Assembly (NCBI GenBank): GCA_011037195.1
Contig: JAAEAF010004282.1
Span: 1-64,000, forward strand
Source: Triatoma infestans
Lineage: Eukaryota > Arthropoda > Insecta > Hemiptera > Reduviidae
DNA: 64,000 nt
Reading direction: 5' to 3'
How positions within the stretch are numbered: the first letter of the stretch is position 1; every line of letters begins with the position of its first letter. The notes beneath the pieces are model-generated. The model did no database searches and was not told where the DNA came from. It was given only the letters and a program-made list of their open reading frames with translations. The position numbers and the translations under genes were made by a program. Shown here piece by piece: positions 11,665 to 24,010 of this stretch.

Positions 11665-14369
11665 TTAAAGATCTTGATATAATCGGGGTTTTAATCTTCT
11701 AGAAGGTGTAGGCTCGCCTATGTGATAGTGTGCTGCTGAAGATAGTGTGCGAAGGGTTAGGAAGAAGTTGTCTGTTAATTTAGTCATGTGTGTGTGAATA
11801 TCTGAAATGTCGAGTTCTTTGTGTATTTGTGTATTCCTGGTGAACCAAGGAGCGTTTAGTGCAATCCGTAGTACTTTATTTTGAAAAGTCTGTAATCGTT
11901 TTGTCAGTGTGTTGCTAGCTGTTATCCAAACTGGGCAGGCATATGTCAGAAGTGGTCTGAGGAGTGTTTTGTAGAGAAGTACTGTACAGGAGTGTTTGAG
12001 TGGTGTGTTTCTGTTAATAAGTGGGTATAGCTGCTTCAGTCGGGTGTATACTTGTTGAAGTTTAGTGTTTATGTGTAGTTTCCAGGTGAGTCTTGTATCT
12101 AGGATTACGCCAAGATAGCGCATTCCTTGGTCCTTTTGTTTCCAGCGAATTTTTTGGTTGTTAATTTGGATTGTACGAAAATCTTCAATCCGAAACCTCC
12201 TAAGGGCGAAAATTTATGCTTCCGTTTTGGAAGGATTTAGTTTCAATTTCCATTTTTGGAACCAGTTTGATAAAATATTAATTGATGTCTGTAAGTCAGT
12301 GATTCTTTTGGTAATAATGTCTTTGTCGGAACAGGCCAACATTGTATCGTCCGCGTATGCTGCTAAAGTCACTGAAGTAGGTTCAGGTATGTCCGAGCAG
12401 TAAAGGTTAAAGAGGATCGGACTGATAATTGCCCCTTGTGGTAGTCCTGCAAGAATTTTTCGTCTAGTACTGTATGTGTTGTTGAGTCTTACCTGGAATG
12501 TTCTGTCTTGTAAAAAACATGTTATAATTTGGGTAATATAGTCAGGTGCGTTTGTGTTTCTGAGTTTGTAAAGTAGTCCAGAGTGCCAAACTGTGTCAAA
12601 TGCTGCCGCTACATCTAGAAATATCGCTGCCGTGTATTTTCTTTCTTCAAAGTTGTGTTTAATGTGTTCTGTAACTCTTTTAATTTGATGTACTGGTGAG
12701 TGTTTTGGTTTGAATCCAAATTGATGAAATGGAATTTTGTTTGTGTCAGTCAAGTGTTTTAACAGTCTTTTGTTTATAATTTTTTCAAATATTTTCGAAA
12801 GGGAGTTTAAGAGGCTGATCGGTCGGTAACTGTTGGGATCACTTTTAGGCTTACCAGATTTGTGAAAAACTATTACAATAACATTCTTCCAACTTTTGGG
12901 AAAGTATCCTAATCGAAAGCAAGCGTTAAAGACCACAGCTAGGAAGGCGATACCTTTCCGAGGCAGGTTTTTTAATATAGTATTTGGGATTAAGTTGTCT
13001 CCGTGAGCTTTTTTTTTGGAAAGTCCGTGGATTATAGTAAATATTTCAGAAGGAGAAGTGTATAAGATAGGAATTTCTGTCGTTTGGTGAGGTTGTTGTA
13101 GTTCGTTGTTAATGTCTTCGTCAGTGCCGACAGTCTGGTCAGTTAGAGTGAATTTGTCTTCGAGATGAGTAGCTATTACTTCGTACTTTTCCTCATCACT
13201 TGTTGCCAGGCCGTTTCTTGTAATCAGTGGAGGAATCGGGGAATGTTCGTTCAGTAGTCTTTTTGTGTCTTTCCAAAGACAAGAGTCACCCGGGGTTATT
13301 CCTTCTAACAAAGTTCTGTATTTAGAGATTCTGTGACTGTCAAGTTCCCATTTAATTTGTCTTGTTAGTCGATTGAAGTGCGTTTTATCTGTGGGGTTCC
13401 TAGTTCCTCTGCCAAAGCTTGCGAATTCTGTTTTTTTCATGTATTAAACTGAGAATATGTAAATGCAACTGGGTTTTGTCTAACGTTGTTATTTTGTCTT
13501 TGTAGGTGGAGTTATGTACAGCTGTATATATTGTCTGTCTAAATATAACCAGTGCAGTATCGATATCGTTTGGGGCTCCGTAATGTGTAGGTATTGTCAG
13601 TAGTTCGTTTATGTCATGTCTGAAGGTTTCCCATTCTACTTTTCCAGTGATTAATTTCGGCGGCGGCTCATTGAATTGTAGATGGGAGTGAAATCTGCAG
13701 AGTACTGGAAGGTGATCAGAGTCCAGTTCGTCAAGGGAGTCCCAATATATATAGGTGTATTAATATTAAGTGATAGTGCGATATCCAATATGTCAGATTG
13801 GTAGTTACGCTGAGTGGGGTAAAATGTGGGTTCTTCTGGGGCTGAAATTAGAATATTTAAGTTGTCCGTTGCTGTCAATAGTCGAGTTCCGTTGTTATTG
13901 GTCGCACGACATCCCCAGTATGTATGTTTACTGTTAAGGTCTCCTAGTAATAGTGTACTGTTTTGTGTAAAGATTAGTTGTAGGTCATCTTGCTGAAGTC
14001 TAGTATTTGGTCTTAGGTAAGCAGATATGATTGTTACTGGTCCAGTGTGTGTAGTCACCTGGATAGCAACAGCCTCAAGATTATATAGTGGAGGTAGAAG
14101 AAATTCTCTATGCACACAGAAAAGCTTCTTTTCACACAGAGGGCGACTCCACCTGAAGCTACACGTGTTCGTCTATCAGTTCGGTAGGAGATGTATCCTG
14201 GTATTTTAAGTCGGTCAGTAGAAGTAAGATGTGTTTCAGTAATACATGCTATGTCAATTTTGTATCTAGTAAGGAAGTCAGAGAATATAGACGTTCGTGT
14301 TTTTAGTCCGTTAGTGTTCCAGTTTACTAGTGTTAAGTTGTGAGTAGGAAGCAGTCTATGGTTGTTCAT
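11665..14369 (-). pseudogene. LINE ORF2: endonuclease and reverse transcriptase, frame-broken
   Basis: From the ATG at 14,369 the endonuclease begins (LVNWNTNGLKTR, DIACITETHL, then GDLNSKHTYWGC at about 13,910-13,950). The RT follows on 12,214-13,440 with YRPISLLNSLSKIFEK, the LDVAAAFDTVWH block, GLPQGAIISP and the catalytic YADD near 12,350. A C-terminal connector (MRYLGVILDTRLTWKLH) lies at 11,665-12,123. The breaks fall near 14,055, at 13,440-13,650 and at 12,123-12,214. No RNase H domain is present, as in most jockey elements. Confidence 0.85.
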
Positions 14370-15699
14370 TGTTAGAGAAAATGAAGCTTTGTATCAAGTT
14401 GGAGATTAATTCTTTTAGGTGTGGGATAAAAGGAGTGATTATTTGTAGAAGTAGATCTTTTATGAGATTGATTAGAGTGTTAGGTTCGGAAGGAGTATTA
14501 GAATTTTGATTAGGCGGCCTACTTGTTTTTCTTTCTTGTGTCCAGTAGTTGGGAATTGATCTGGATGGAGTAGTTCCGTTATGTTCAGGAGAGACATATT
14601 TGATGTTTGTTCTGGATGGAGAGTCTTGAAGAGTGTTGCTGGTTCTTGATGCCGTGTTTTCTCTTGTTTGACGTGATCTATTTCTGTTCATGAGTTGATT
14701 AATGTTTGGCACTTGCTGAAATTGGCTGTGTGGTTTCCATTGCAATTAGTGCATTTCGGTGTTTCCAGCTGACGGTTTGGACAAACAGAAAAGTGATGAT
14801 CGCCCGCGCATTTTACGCATTTAGGGTCGAGTCGACAATAGTTTTTAGTGTGGCCATATTGCTGACAATTTGTGCACTGTGGAATACGAGTTGTCTTTTT
14901 TCCGGGCTCTACGTGACAACTGAGTAGTATATGCGAGTTAATTGGAATATTGCTTTTCCTTTATTATCATTTTCTAGAACAATTGCGCATAAAGGAGTTG
15001 GTACAGGTGGTTCATATTTTTTATTCAACAGCCTAGTTACTGAGATTATTGGGTAATTTTCTTTTAATTAGTCAAATATTTCCTCCTCAGTTACTGAATA
15101 TGGTATACCCTTTATTATAACTGACAATCTTTTGTCTTCAGGATTTACAAATGTATAATATTTTGTGCCTGAATTGTCGTACAATTTTTGTTAATTTCCT
15201 ATAATCGTCTGAATTATTGTAATATTATTTTCAATTTATTTTTGCATAATTATGTCTCGAATGATGTGCCAATTATTGTATTTTTAATTTCTTCGATGAC
15301 ATATTGATAATTTTCTGTACCCATTCTAAAAATTGGTGGCGCATTTTTGTTTGTTTATTTGAGTTATTTGTAATATGTGGTTCATCCGGTTCTATATAAG
15401 TTAAAGGTGCATATTTATTATCATGTTGGTATCTGTGGACTATTATAAACATATGTTTTTTTTTGGTTACGAGAGTGTATTATTTGGTCAATCTGCATTT
15501 CTTCTTTTTCAATTCTAGTTAGCCGTGGAAAATTATTATTTAAGTTTAAGTCCAAAACTTTGGATGGTTGAGTTGTTCTAGGTTTTTTTTTATAAGAAAT
15601 AGGGGCACTATACTCACCCTCATCGGCAGTATTTCCTTGGTGATTAACTAAGATTTCTTGAACCCATTGAATTACAGCTTCTTCTCTCTTGCTGCTCAT
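14356..15699 (-). pseudogene. LINE ORF1: gag-like protein with zinc knuckles
   Basis: The start is the ATG at 15,699 (MSSKREEA). Three CCHC knuckles lie at about 14,740-14,900 (CTNCQQYGHTKNYC, a CVKC...C copy, then CTNCNGNH). The C-terminal 129 residues are open. The frame is broken between about 14,930 and 15,420. The product would bind element RNA in the ribonucleoprotein particle. Confidence 0.75.
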
Positions 15700-15990
15700 T
15701 TTGATGAGTGAACTTGGTATTTTCTTTGTTCTCCCTTTTTCGGGGGTTATTCGTTTGTCAATTGTCTTATTTTTCACTTTTAAATACACTTAAATATACC
15801 TGTAAAGCTTTTTATTTTAGAAAGCAAAAAAACACGGAATTTCACTAATCAGGCGATCAGCTGGTTCTTTTATTTAATTTTTTAAAATACAAAAATTTAG
15901 GCATTCGAACTATATGATAATTCTTCATTAATTTCTTGTACACTACTAACTAAAACAACTCTTTTTTCCGAGCCAGTGTCGCCAACTTAA

Positions 15991-16560
15991 TATTGGCTTC
16001 TTCTAAACGTATTATCATTGAAAATATTTTATTAGAGGTGATTTGGTGAATAGTGTAATGTAACGACAACGACAGATGTTTAAAATCATATGTTTATAAT
16101 TAATGATTAAACAATAAAATAATAATTTGGATCAATCATAGGAACCGTATGATTTCATATATCATTAAAAAAATTCTAATCAGTTGAGTGACTTTATACG
16201 AAATGACATGGCAGATGATTTTTCTACATAATTGGTACCCAATAATTGTGATACAAGATACTTCTTAATGGAAGGTATATGAGCATGATATTTTGCTTTA
16301 ATTAGTCGGCCAATTCTTTTGATCATAAAATCCTATGAAACATTTTTCAATATTTCACTTTTTCGTTCCGATTTTTTTTTTTTCTTAAATTCACAACAAT
16401 TCCTTAATTTGAAATTAATTATGGACAAAAATAAATGATTCTCAAAACTATAAGTTTAAACATACTAGATTATTATTTTTTTTAATTTCTCTTACTCCTA
16501 ATTAAGAGGAAGTATTGTAATCGTGTCAAATTTTCGATATCGAGTTTTCACCGGAAATAT
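15991..16560. other. A/T-rich intergenic DNA
   Basis: No gene seen. It joins the LINE 5' end to the dispersed ACCGGAAG repeat. Confidence 0.4.
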
Positions 16561-16860
16561 CCATTTTAAGGTCCCCTCAGTCCAAAAAAGTGATTTTTAG
16601 CAAATGGTGTGTGTGTTTGTGTGTGTGGTGTGTGTTGTATGTATGTGTATGTATGTGTGAACAGCATAGCTCAAAAACGAAAAATCGTAGAAAATTCAAA
16701 CTTGGTATTCCGTTTAGGTATCACCATGGGATCAGACGGCACGTTATCTGTCAAAACTCCACAACCGGAAGTAGCACTTTACTAGTTGTTTTTTTTTACT
16801 TTTTTGCAATTTTCTCAAAAATGGCTCCAACAATTTTCTTCAAACTTGATATATAAACTA
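16561..16860 (+). repeat. Dispersed ACCGGAAG-type repeat
   Basis: Contains a GT-rich run, then AGCTCAAAAACGAAAAATCG, then CCGGAAGTAGCACTT, then AAAAATGGCTCC. The same order recurs inverted at 36,035-36,385 and directly at 37,080-37,260. Weak versions occur near 43.2, 44.2 and 54.5 kb. It is non-coding. Confidence 0.7.
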
Positions 16861-16901
16861 TAAAATATATCCTATAAAACGGATAAATAACAATTAAAAA
16901 G

Positions 16902-16914
16902 TAAATGGGCGATC
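16902..16914 (+). repeat. Target-site duplication, left (I-like LINE)
   Basis: TAAATGGGCGATC, matched exactly at 22,168-22,180. Its TAA overlaps in character with the element's 3' tail, so the true length could be slightly shorter. Confidence 0.85.
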
Positions 16915-17300
16915 GGATCGCAAGGGGGATAGGACAGAGGCCTTGTGCGTCTCCTGTCTGCTGGTAACTCCCCAAGTCAACCTCACCTCCACGTGGTGCG
17001 ATCTGGACACCTCCCTCGGGGGGTGGCAAACGAGGCTTTGACGGGAGCTGGAATAAACCCCTCTGGCTCCTCCCCTCCTCTTATCCTCTCCTTGTGATCC
17101 TCCCCAATTCCTTTAGGTATCCCCACCCAAGCCGAGATGGGATGCGCGTCGATGCTGAATGCGTACAGGGTGGTAAAACATGTGTGCGGTAGCGGTCACC
17201 TTGGGGAACCGGGCGAAACCCCATTGTATTGTAGCCTTCTCGTGTTATGGGGCACTGCCACGAGTGACGACTTAGCTCCTCCGACTCTCGTGGGAACAGT

Positions 17301-18447
17301 ATGAACCCAAATTTTAACAAAAGTAGAGAAGGGAAGGGTGGGCGAGAGGAACAGAACTCGCCCAAACTGATTTCCCCTGCTGGTGGAGATCCCCAGGTTT
17401 CTGGGGTGAGACCAGTAGAGGAGATGGAACTGGGGGGTGACAGTATGAGTCTCCCCCAGAATGAAGCGGGGAGACAGGGTGAAGGGATAGCTGGGACAAG
17501 TGCAGGCACTTGTCCTTCAGCGAATGACCCCCTTCAGGGCGTCTCTCAGCAGCTTGGAGAGATCCACATCTCGCCGAGAAAGCTCAGCGGCGCCGAGCGG
17601 AGAGCGGAGGCAAAGCGCAAAGCTGATGCGGAAGGCAGGGTGTGGCTGTCGAAGCGGCAGTGGAAGCAGATGGTGAAGGAGAGGGCCGTTTCCTAGCAAC
17701 CGACCCAGCTAGGTAGTGGGATGGCTTCGTCTTCCCTGGGGATGCCCGGCGGGAGGATGTAGCTGGTACATCCTCCCCGACTCCCAAGCGGGCTCCTAAA
17801 CGGGGAAGATCGGAGCTAAGCACTCCGACTACGGGTCTGGGACGAGTGGTATCAAAGAAACCTAAGGGCTCTGAGGAAACGGCTGCGGTTTCCTACAGAG
17901 ATGCCCTTAGCAATACTCGTATGGCGATTATCCCGGAGAGGTATCCTCAGGTCCAACTGACGGAAGGTCAGGTGGAAAGGATACAGGCCGAGGTGGTCGC
18001 CAGAATAATTGGCGAGGACGGTCCGCAATTTAGGGGCTTCTATCTGTCCAGAGGCGCCCTCATTGTCAATTGTGGCAATGAGGCAACGCGGGATTGGTTG
18101 GAGGCAGTAACCCCGACTCTCCGTATAGGGGAGGGAATGGATTTGCGTCGTTGGATCGTCTGGCCAAAGAGATCCTCAGGACTGCCAAGGTGTCGGTGTG
18201 GGTGGCAGGTGCCCTGAGGGAGGCGTCCCCAACTGAGGTGTTGGGAAAGCTGCATTCACAGAATGCAGGTTTGGACACCTCAGAATGGAGAATGATTAAC
18301 AGGAAGGTGGAAGCCAGGGGGCAAACCTTGGTGTTTGAAATTCCTGAGGAAGTTCTGGAACACCTTAGAAAGTCCAGCCTCAAGGCTTTTCTCGGGATGG
18401 ACGTGGTGAAGTTCCGGATTGTCGCAAAAGCGAAAGATGATAGTTGA
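17301..18447 (+). pseudogene. I-like LINE ORF1 (DUF4780-like), frame-broken
   Basis: Begins MNPNFNKSREGKG at 17,301. The N-terminal part is basic and low-complexity; the C-terminal part (about 17,990-18,440) resembles the DUF4780 type seen in insect LINE ORF1 proteins (ILRTAKVSVWVAGALREASP, then NAGLDTSEWRM, then LVFEIPEEVLEHLR). Three frames are needed, with breaks at about 17,696-17,846 and 18,100-18,220. No CCHC knuckle is seen. It would be an RNA-binding partner of ORF2. Confidence 0.65.
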
Positions 18448-21400
18448 GGGGGAGACGAACCTCAAGAACCGATGGAGAGCTGTTCAGGTGAATCTCCATC
18501 ATAGTAGAGGTGCGTCAGCAGCACTATCAAGCTACCTCATGAGGGAAGACATCGCCTTAGCCCTGATCCAGGAACCCTAGCTGGTGCGTGGAAGAACAGC
18601 TGGGCTGGGAGAACCTGCAGGTAAGATTGTGTATAATCGTAGCCTGGAAAATCCTAGAACATGTATGTATATTAGGAAAGATATTACCTTTTTGCTGCTG
18701 AATGACTTCTGTTACAGAGATCTAACAGCGGCTAAGGTTAGACTACGCATGGGAAGAAGCTTCAAGGACTTTGTTTGTGCGTCGGCCTACCTTCCATACG
18801 ACTCAACAGAGCCACCACCACCAGAAGAAGTATACAAACTGGTAACCTTCTGCAAGGATGATGGACTGGAACTACTGATCGGTTGCGATGCCAACGCCCA
18901 TAATGAGGTGTGGGGCAGCACAGGTACCAATCAGAGAGGTAAGTCACTCTTGGAATTTATCTTAGCTAATAATTTATGCTTGGTAAACGAGGGTGAAGAA
19001 CCCACCTTCTTTAACGTTAGGCGCAGGGAGATGATCGATCTAACCATCGCAACTAATTTTATGTCGATTTTGGTAAGAAATTGGCATGTGTCTAAGGAGC
19101 CCTCACTGTCGGACCACAGTAGGTAAGGTTTGACCTCCTGTCTGACTGTAGCCAACTATGGAGCTACAGGAATCCTAGGCTTACGGACTGGGATTCATAT
19201 CGACAGAACTTGGACCTCAGCATTAAAACCATTAAACAGACGTATGCAACAGACAACTGCAGAAGGTCATCCTTGATGCGTACCAGGAGAACTGCGCGGA
19301 GGTAGTGAGGTCATACTCTAGGAAGGTCAGCTGGTGGCATAATCAGCTGGCCAGCCTCTGTGCTAAGACTAGGAAGCTGTTTAATGCAGCAAAGAGGAGA
19401 GGCTTGTGGGAGGAGTACCGCAGAACCCTTACCTCTTATAACATGGCCATCAGGAAAGCCAAAAGGGACTCGTGGAGGAAGCTATGTGAAGAGGTCGAAA
19501 CGAACTCGGAAGGGGCTAAGCTCTACAAGATACTATCTAAGGTGCCGGTTAATCCCATCGGAACTATCAGGAAACCGGATGGTGACTTTAGGGAGTTCGA
19601 AAGAGACACTCTGGAACTGCTGATCCAGACGCACTTTCCGGATTCACAGGTGGCGCTAGCGAGAAGGGCAGATGAGGACTTGGGAGATCTCGGCCTTCGG
19701 CGGGGGTCCAGGGAGGACAGGTCTGTAGCCAAAAGCTGCGTCACGTATAGTAAGGTAAAGTGGGCAATTAACCACTGTAAACCATTTAAGTCACCAGGAC
19801 CTGACGGAATCTTCCCTGCCTTGTTACAGAAGGGGGGGAAACCCTTACTCCTATACTATGCAGGCTGATGAGAGCATGTCTGGCTCTCAACCATGTTCCT
19901 AGAACATGGAGGTCTGTAAGAGTGCTATTTATACCGAAGCCTGGGCAGAGAACGCATTCCCAGGCTAAGGCATATAGACCGATCAGTCTTTCCTCATTTA
20001 TGTTGAAAGTTCTGGAAAAACTGGTGGACCTGCAAATTAGAGAGGTGGTGCTGGGGCGATATCCTCTGCACCCCGCACAGCATGCCTACCAGTCGGGGAA
20101 ATCCTGTGAGTCGGCTCTCCATTCTCTTGTTGGAGAACTGGAGGTGTCGGTACATGGCAGGGAAACAGCGGCGGGTGTGTTCTTGGACATTGAGGGTGCG
20201 TTCAGCAACACGACCTTCTGCCTTATTACTCAGGCGTTAGAAAGGCGCGGTGTCAGTAGACCCATCGTTAGATGGATCGACAGCGTGCTTAAAACTCGGA
20301 GGATTATAGCAAGCCTATGTGAAGCTTCGCTAGAGATTACGCCCACAAGGGGCTGCCCGCAGGGTGGGGTTCTTTCCCCGCTTCTGTGGTGCATGGTTGT
20401 GGACGAGCTGTTGGAGGAGCTTAGTGGCACTGGATGTTCCGTGCTGGGCTACGCTGATGATATAGTGGTGGTAGCCAGAGGCAGGCACGAATCTACAGTC
20501 GGGGAGCTCCTTCAAGAGGCGCTTAGGCGCATAGAACAATGGTGCAGTAGGGTGGACCTTGGGGTAAATCCACAGAAAACCACTCTTGTACCGTTTACCA
20601 GGAGGAGGGACATTGAGGTATATAAGGCATTGTCCTTCTTCGGGAGGATACTGGATGTGTCAGATAGAGTTAAGTATCTGGGAGTCATCCTGGATACCAG
20701 GCTCACATGGAACGCACATCTAGAATATATAGTGCAGAAAGCTAAAAAGTCGCTATGCTGTGCTGCAAGGACCTGTGGGAAGTCATGGGGGTTAACTCCA
20801 AGGATGACCACTGGATATACACTCGGGCCATTATACCGGTCATAACTTATGGCGCGGTGGTATGGTGGCCTAAAACTGAACAGGAGAAAGCCAAGAGATG
20901 CCTCAGTGGAGTTCAGAGGCTGGCGTGTCTCCTTATTACGGGCGCTTTTAAAAGTGCTCCGACATCTGCGCTGGAGGTGCTGCTGGGCTTGGCACCGCTG
21001 CACTTGTTAGTGCAAGCGGAGGCGAGGGCCAGTGCACATAGATTGCGCAAAAATGGTCTTTGGAGGCAGTGCGGCTCCTTAGCCAAACATTTGGACATAT
21101 TGCTAAAGGTCAACCCAGGCCCTGTGACAGACATGGCCCAGGATAGCATTTGTCCAACATACAACTTCGAGGTTCCATTTCGGGTGTTCCTAGGTTCTAG
21201 GGCGGAATGGTCCAAGGGGTGGGAAAAACTCTATCGGACAGGGCCTCTGTGGTTTACAGATGGCTCTAGGATGGAGTGCGGGACTGGAGCGGAGTATATG
21301 GAATGAGCCCAGAGGTATCTATTGAGAGGCCTTTGGGCAGGTATTCCACTATATTCCAGGCTGAAGTGTTTGCTATTAAGGTCTGTGCCGAGGAGAACCT

Positions 21401-22077
21401 GCGTAGAGCCCCAAGGGGCAAGGTCATACGCATTTGCTCGGACAGTCAGGCTGCACTGAAAGCCTTAGAGGCTTACAGAACTACCTCATCCCTGCTGAAG
21501 GAATGTCGAGAGGCATTGTCGAGATTCTCCAGGCAGGGGTTGAGGGTAATGAGACATGTCGAGACATGCAGGGGTTGAGGGTAATGAGACAGCTGACCAA
21601 CTGGCCAGGAACGGGGCTAACACTCTGTTCATTGGTCCAGAGCCGGTCTTGGGAGTAACTGGCGGAACGATTCGTGCAGAGATTAGAGAGTGGAGTCGCA
21701 GTAAGCTTGAAGAGCTCTGGAGGAGGAGCCCGGGTGTTATACACAGTAAAAGGATGATGCCAGGACTGTGTAAACGAAGAACCCGAATGACTCTTAGTCT
21801 GAGTAGGAGCCAGATTTCTCTAATGACGGGACTGTTTACGGGTCATGGTAGGTTCAGGAAACATCTGTACAAGGCAGGACTCATTCGAGCGGAACCCTTG
21901 TGTAGATTATGTCAGGAAGAGGAAGAAACGGCCTCCCACCTGTTGTTTGATTGCGTTGCAATAATTAGATTGAGGTATGAAACCTTTGGTACTTTGCGAC
22001 CTGAGGAGATAGTAGCTCAAAATGACCTGGTGGTGAAGGCCCTCAAACTCCTTAAGGAGGGAAGGTTTGTCTACTAG
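18437..22077 (+). pseudogene. I-like LINE ORF2: endonuclease, RT, RNase H, zinc finger
   Basis: The ATG at 18,437 overlaps the ORF1 stop by 11 bp. Endonuclease: LALIQEP followed by a stop at 18,578-18,580 where Trp is usual, then GCDANAHNEVWGS and SLSDHS. RT (19,740-20,740): KSPGPDG, YRPISLSSF, FLDIEGAF, GCPQGGVLSP, catalytic YADD near 20,450, then KYLGVILDTRLTW. RNase H (about 21,250-21,610): FTDGSR, CSDSQAALKAL, GNETADQLAR. C-terminal zinc motif CRLCQEEEETASHLLFDC near 21,900. Frameshifts lie at about 19,126, 19,860, 20,800, 21,290 and 21,560. Confidence 0.85.
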
Positions 22078-22167
22078 GAACTATCGGGGGTGGCACAGTA
22101 AGCTCTGCTGGCTGCGGTGCCGGGATATGGCCCACCCGAGCTTGGATAATAATAATAATAATAATAA

Positions 22168-22180
22168 TAAATGGGCGATC
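22168..22180 (+). repeat. Target-site duplication, right (I-like LINE)
   Basis: TAAATGGGCGATC, identical to 16,902-16,914. Confidence 0.85.
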
Positions 22181-22500
22181 TATTCTTTGACTTCAGCAAA
22201 AAAAATAAAAAAAACTTCAAGTAAAAAAATTCCAAAATAATAATTTTGTTTAAACAACAATATTTATATAAATTAAAAATCTATCACCTGATGATGAACT
22301 TTATAATAGGTTAAAAAATGACCTGTTTATTGAAATAAATAGACATTTTTTTTAAAGCAAGAAACTAATCCACACCAAATAGTGTAAAGATATACACATT
22401 TTCTTTCAATTTTATCCAACAATAAACTTAATTGACATTTAGGAAATTAGATTCTCTCCAATGTCGTAAAGTACTTTGTTTAGTGAAGTTATTATGTCGA
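22181..22500. other. A/T-rich DNA, no gene seen
   Basis: The pre-insertion host sequence continues from 16,901. It holds A/T runs only. Confidence 0.4.
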
Positions 22501-22639
22501 AAAATCTTTTTATTTTTTTATTTTTATTTTGAGATTTACAACGGCAGCATAGTGCCATAAGCAAATATGAAAATTCTATGTAAGAAATAAATAAAAAGAA
22601 GAAAAAATAAAATAAAATAAAAATTACAGAGTTGAGAAA

Positions 22640-23900
22640 CTACCCAGTGGTAGCACTCCAATCAGCTTTGTCACTCACTGTCACTAGCACTGACACTAGA
22701 GAGGATGTCGCGAGGCCACTGGCGTTTAAGCCGTCTAGGAGGATTGTCGGGTAGAGTGCGGGACGAGAGGCGTCGGACAGAGGATTGGGGTGTGAGGATA
22801 GGGTACTATGGAATTTCTTGTATCTGACTTTAGTTACTTGTGGTAGGAAAGGAATTTTTAGATCACTGTGGATGGTTAGATTGGAAACATAATAAGGAGC
22901 GTTAACTATTGTTCGAAGGATCTTGGATTGTAGGGATTGGATGCGGTTGATGTTGGAACGCTTGGCTGAACCCCACAGTTCGATGCCATATGTCCAGATG
23001 GGTTTGATGAGTGATGTGTAAATTAATCGTTTGTTGTGTAGTGACAGTTTAGATCTTTTGTCTAGGAGTCGTTTTAGTTGTCTATAGCGAGTGTTCATTT
23101 CTTGCCTTTTGTGTCGTGTATGGGGGTTCCAAGTAAGTCTTTTGTCGATGTACCCAAGGTAGCGGACTACATCAGAGACTGTGAGAGGAGACTGATTGTA
23201 ATAGAGAGGGGGAGAAGTAATTCTTCGTAGGGTAAAGGTAACATGTTGATTCTTGCTTACGTTCAATTAGATTTTCCATTTTTTGAACCATCTTTCCAAA
23301 ATAATAAGATGATTTTGAAAATTTCTATGGGATGTCACTGGGTCGGGATCTGAGGAAAGTATAGCAGTATCATCTGCATAGGTGGAAAGGAAGGTTTTAG
23401 GATTAGTCGGAATATCTGCCGTGTAAACTGTATAAAGGATAGGGCCCAAGATGCTCCCCTGCGGGACACCTGCTTGGATCCTTTGGTAGGGAGAAAGAGA
23501 GGATCCAACCATCACTTGGAAGTAACGATCAGAGAGGTATGACTTAAGGATAAGGTAGTGTGTAGAAGGAAGGACGCTCTTAAGCTTCGAGAGCAGCCCG
23601 AGGTGCCACACCCGAACGAAGGCTTGCTTCACATCGAGGGAAACACCCCCGAGCAGCATTCTCTCCGCTCAAGAGAGGAAGCGATGGTGTCCACAACGCG
23701 ATGACATAGCTGGATCGTTGAATGCTGTTTCCTAAAACCAAATTGATGTTCTGGGATGAAGTTAGCGGTCTCAAGATGAGGAAGTATCTGTTTTAGTAGG
23801 AGTCTTTCAAGTATTTTTCCAAGGATTGGTAATAGGCTAATAGGACGATAGGATGTAGGAAGGTGATGCGGTTTGTTAGGTTTTGGAATCATTCTAATAA
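22640..23900 (-). pseudogene. Jockey-like reverse transcriptase, broken
   Basis: Motifs in order on the minus strand: SYRPISLLPILGKILERLL, HQFGFRKQHST, LDVKQAF, GVPQGSILGPILY, catalytic YADD near 23,375, VRYLGYIDKRLTWNPH, then the C-terminal connector. Frames change at about 23,266 and 23,650. A complete RT palm is visible, but the protein could not be made intact. Confidence 0.8.
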
Positions 23901-24010
23901 CTGAGAATTTCCACTCGATAGGGAAGTATGTTGTTCTTAGGACAGAGTTGTAGATAGTGGTAAGGAATACTACAGCCTTCCTTGGAAGGGAGCGTAAGAT
24001 ATTGGAAGTA

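Larger units (their letters stand above)
11641..15990 (-). mobile_element. Jockey-clade LINE, nearly full length, broken
   Basis: Minus-strand non-LTR retrotransposon with ORF1 (gag, three zinc knuckles) and ORF2 (AP endonuclease plus reverse transcriptase). The ORFs overlap by 14 bp, with the ORF2 ATG at 14,369 and the ORF1 stop at 14,356. This is the usual jockey order. Frameshifts and stops interrupt both ORFs, so it is inactive. The 5' end is placed near 15,990 from loss of similarity in character, not from a target duplication. No clear poly(A) tail is seen at the 3' end. Confidence 0.8.
16915..22167 (+). mobile_element. I-like non-LTR retrotransposon, full length, frame-broken
   Basis: About 5.25 kb between 13-bp target duplications, ending in a (TAA)n tail. 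A TAA tail plus an RNase H domain is characteristic of the I group. It is clearly more G/C-rich than its flanks. ORF1 is at 17,301-18,447 and ORF2 at 18,437-22,077; the start and stop codons overlap. Several frameshifts and at least one nonsense codon make it inactive, yet the duplications are exact. A 35-bp internal tandem duplication (CAGGGGTTGAGGGTAATGAG at about 21,533 and 21,568) disrupts the RNase H domain. Confidence 0.9.

Noticed and set aside
22285..22320. CTGATGATGAAC segment as another ribozyme
   Set aside because: No stem II hairpin and no GAAA block; the match is only seven bases.
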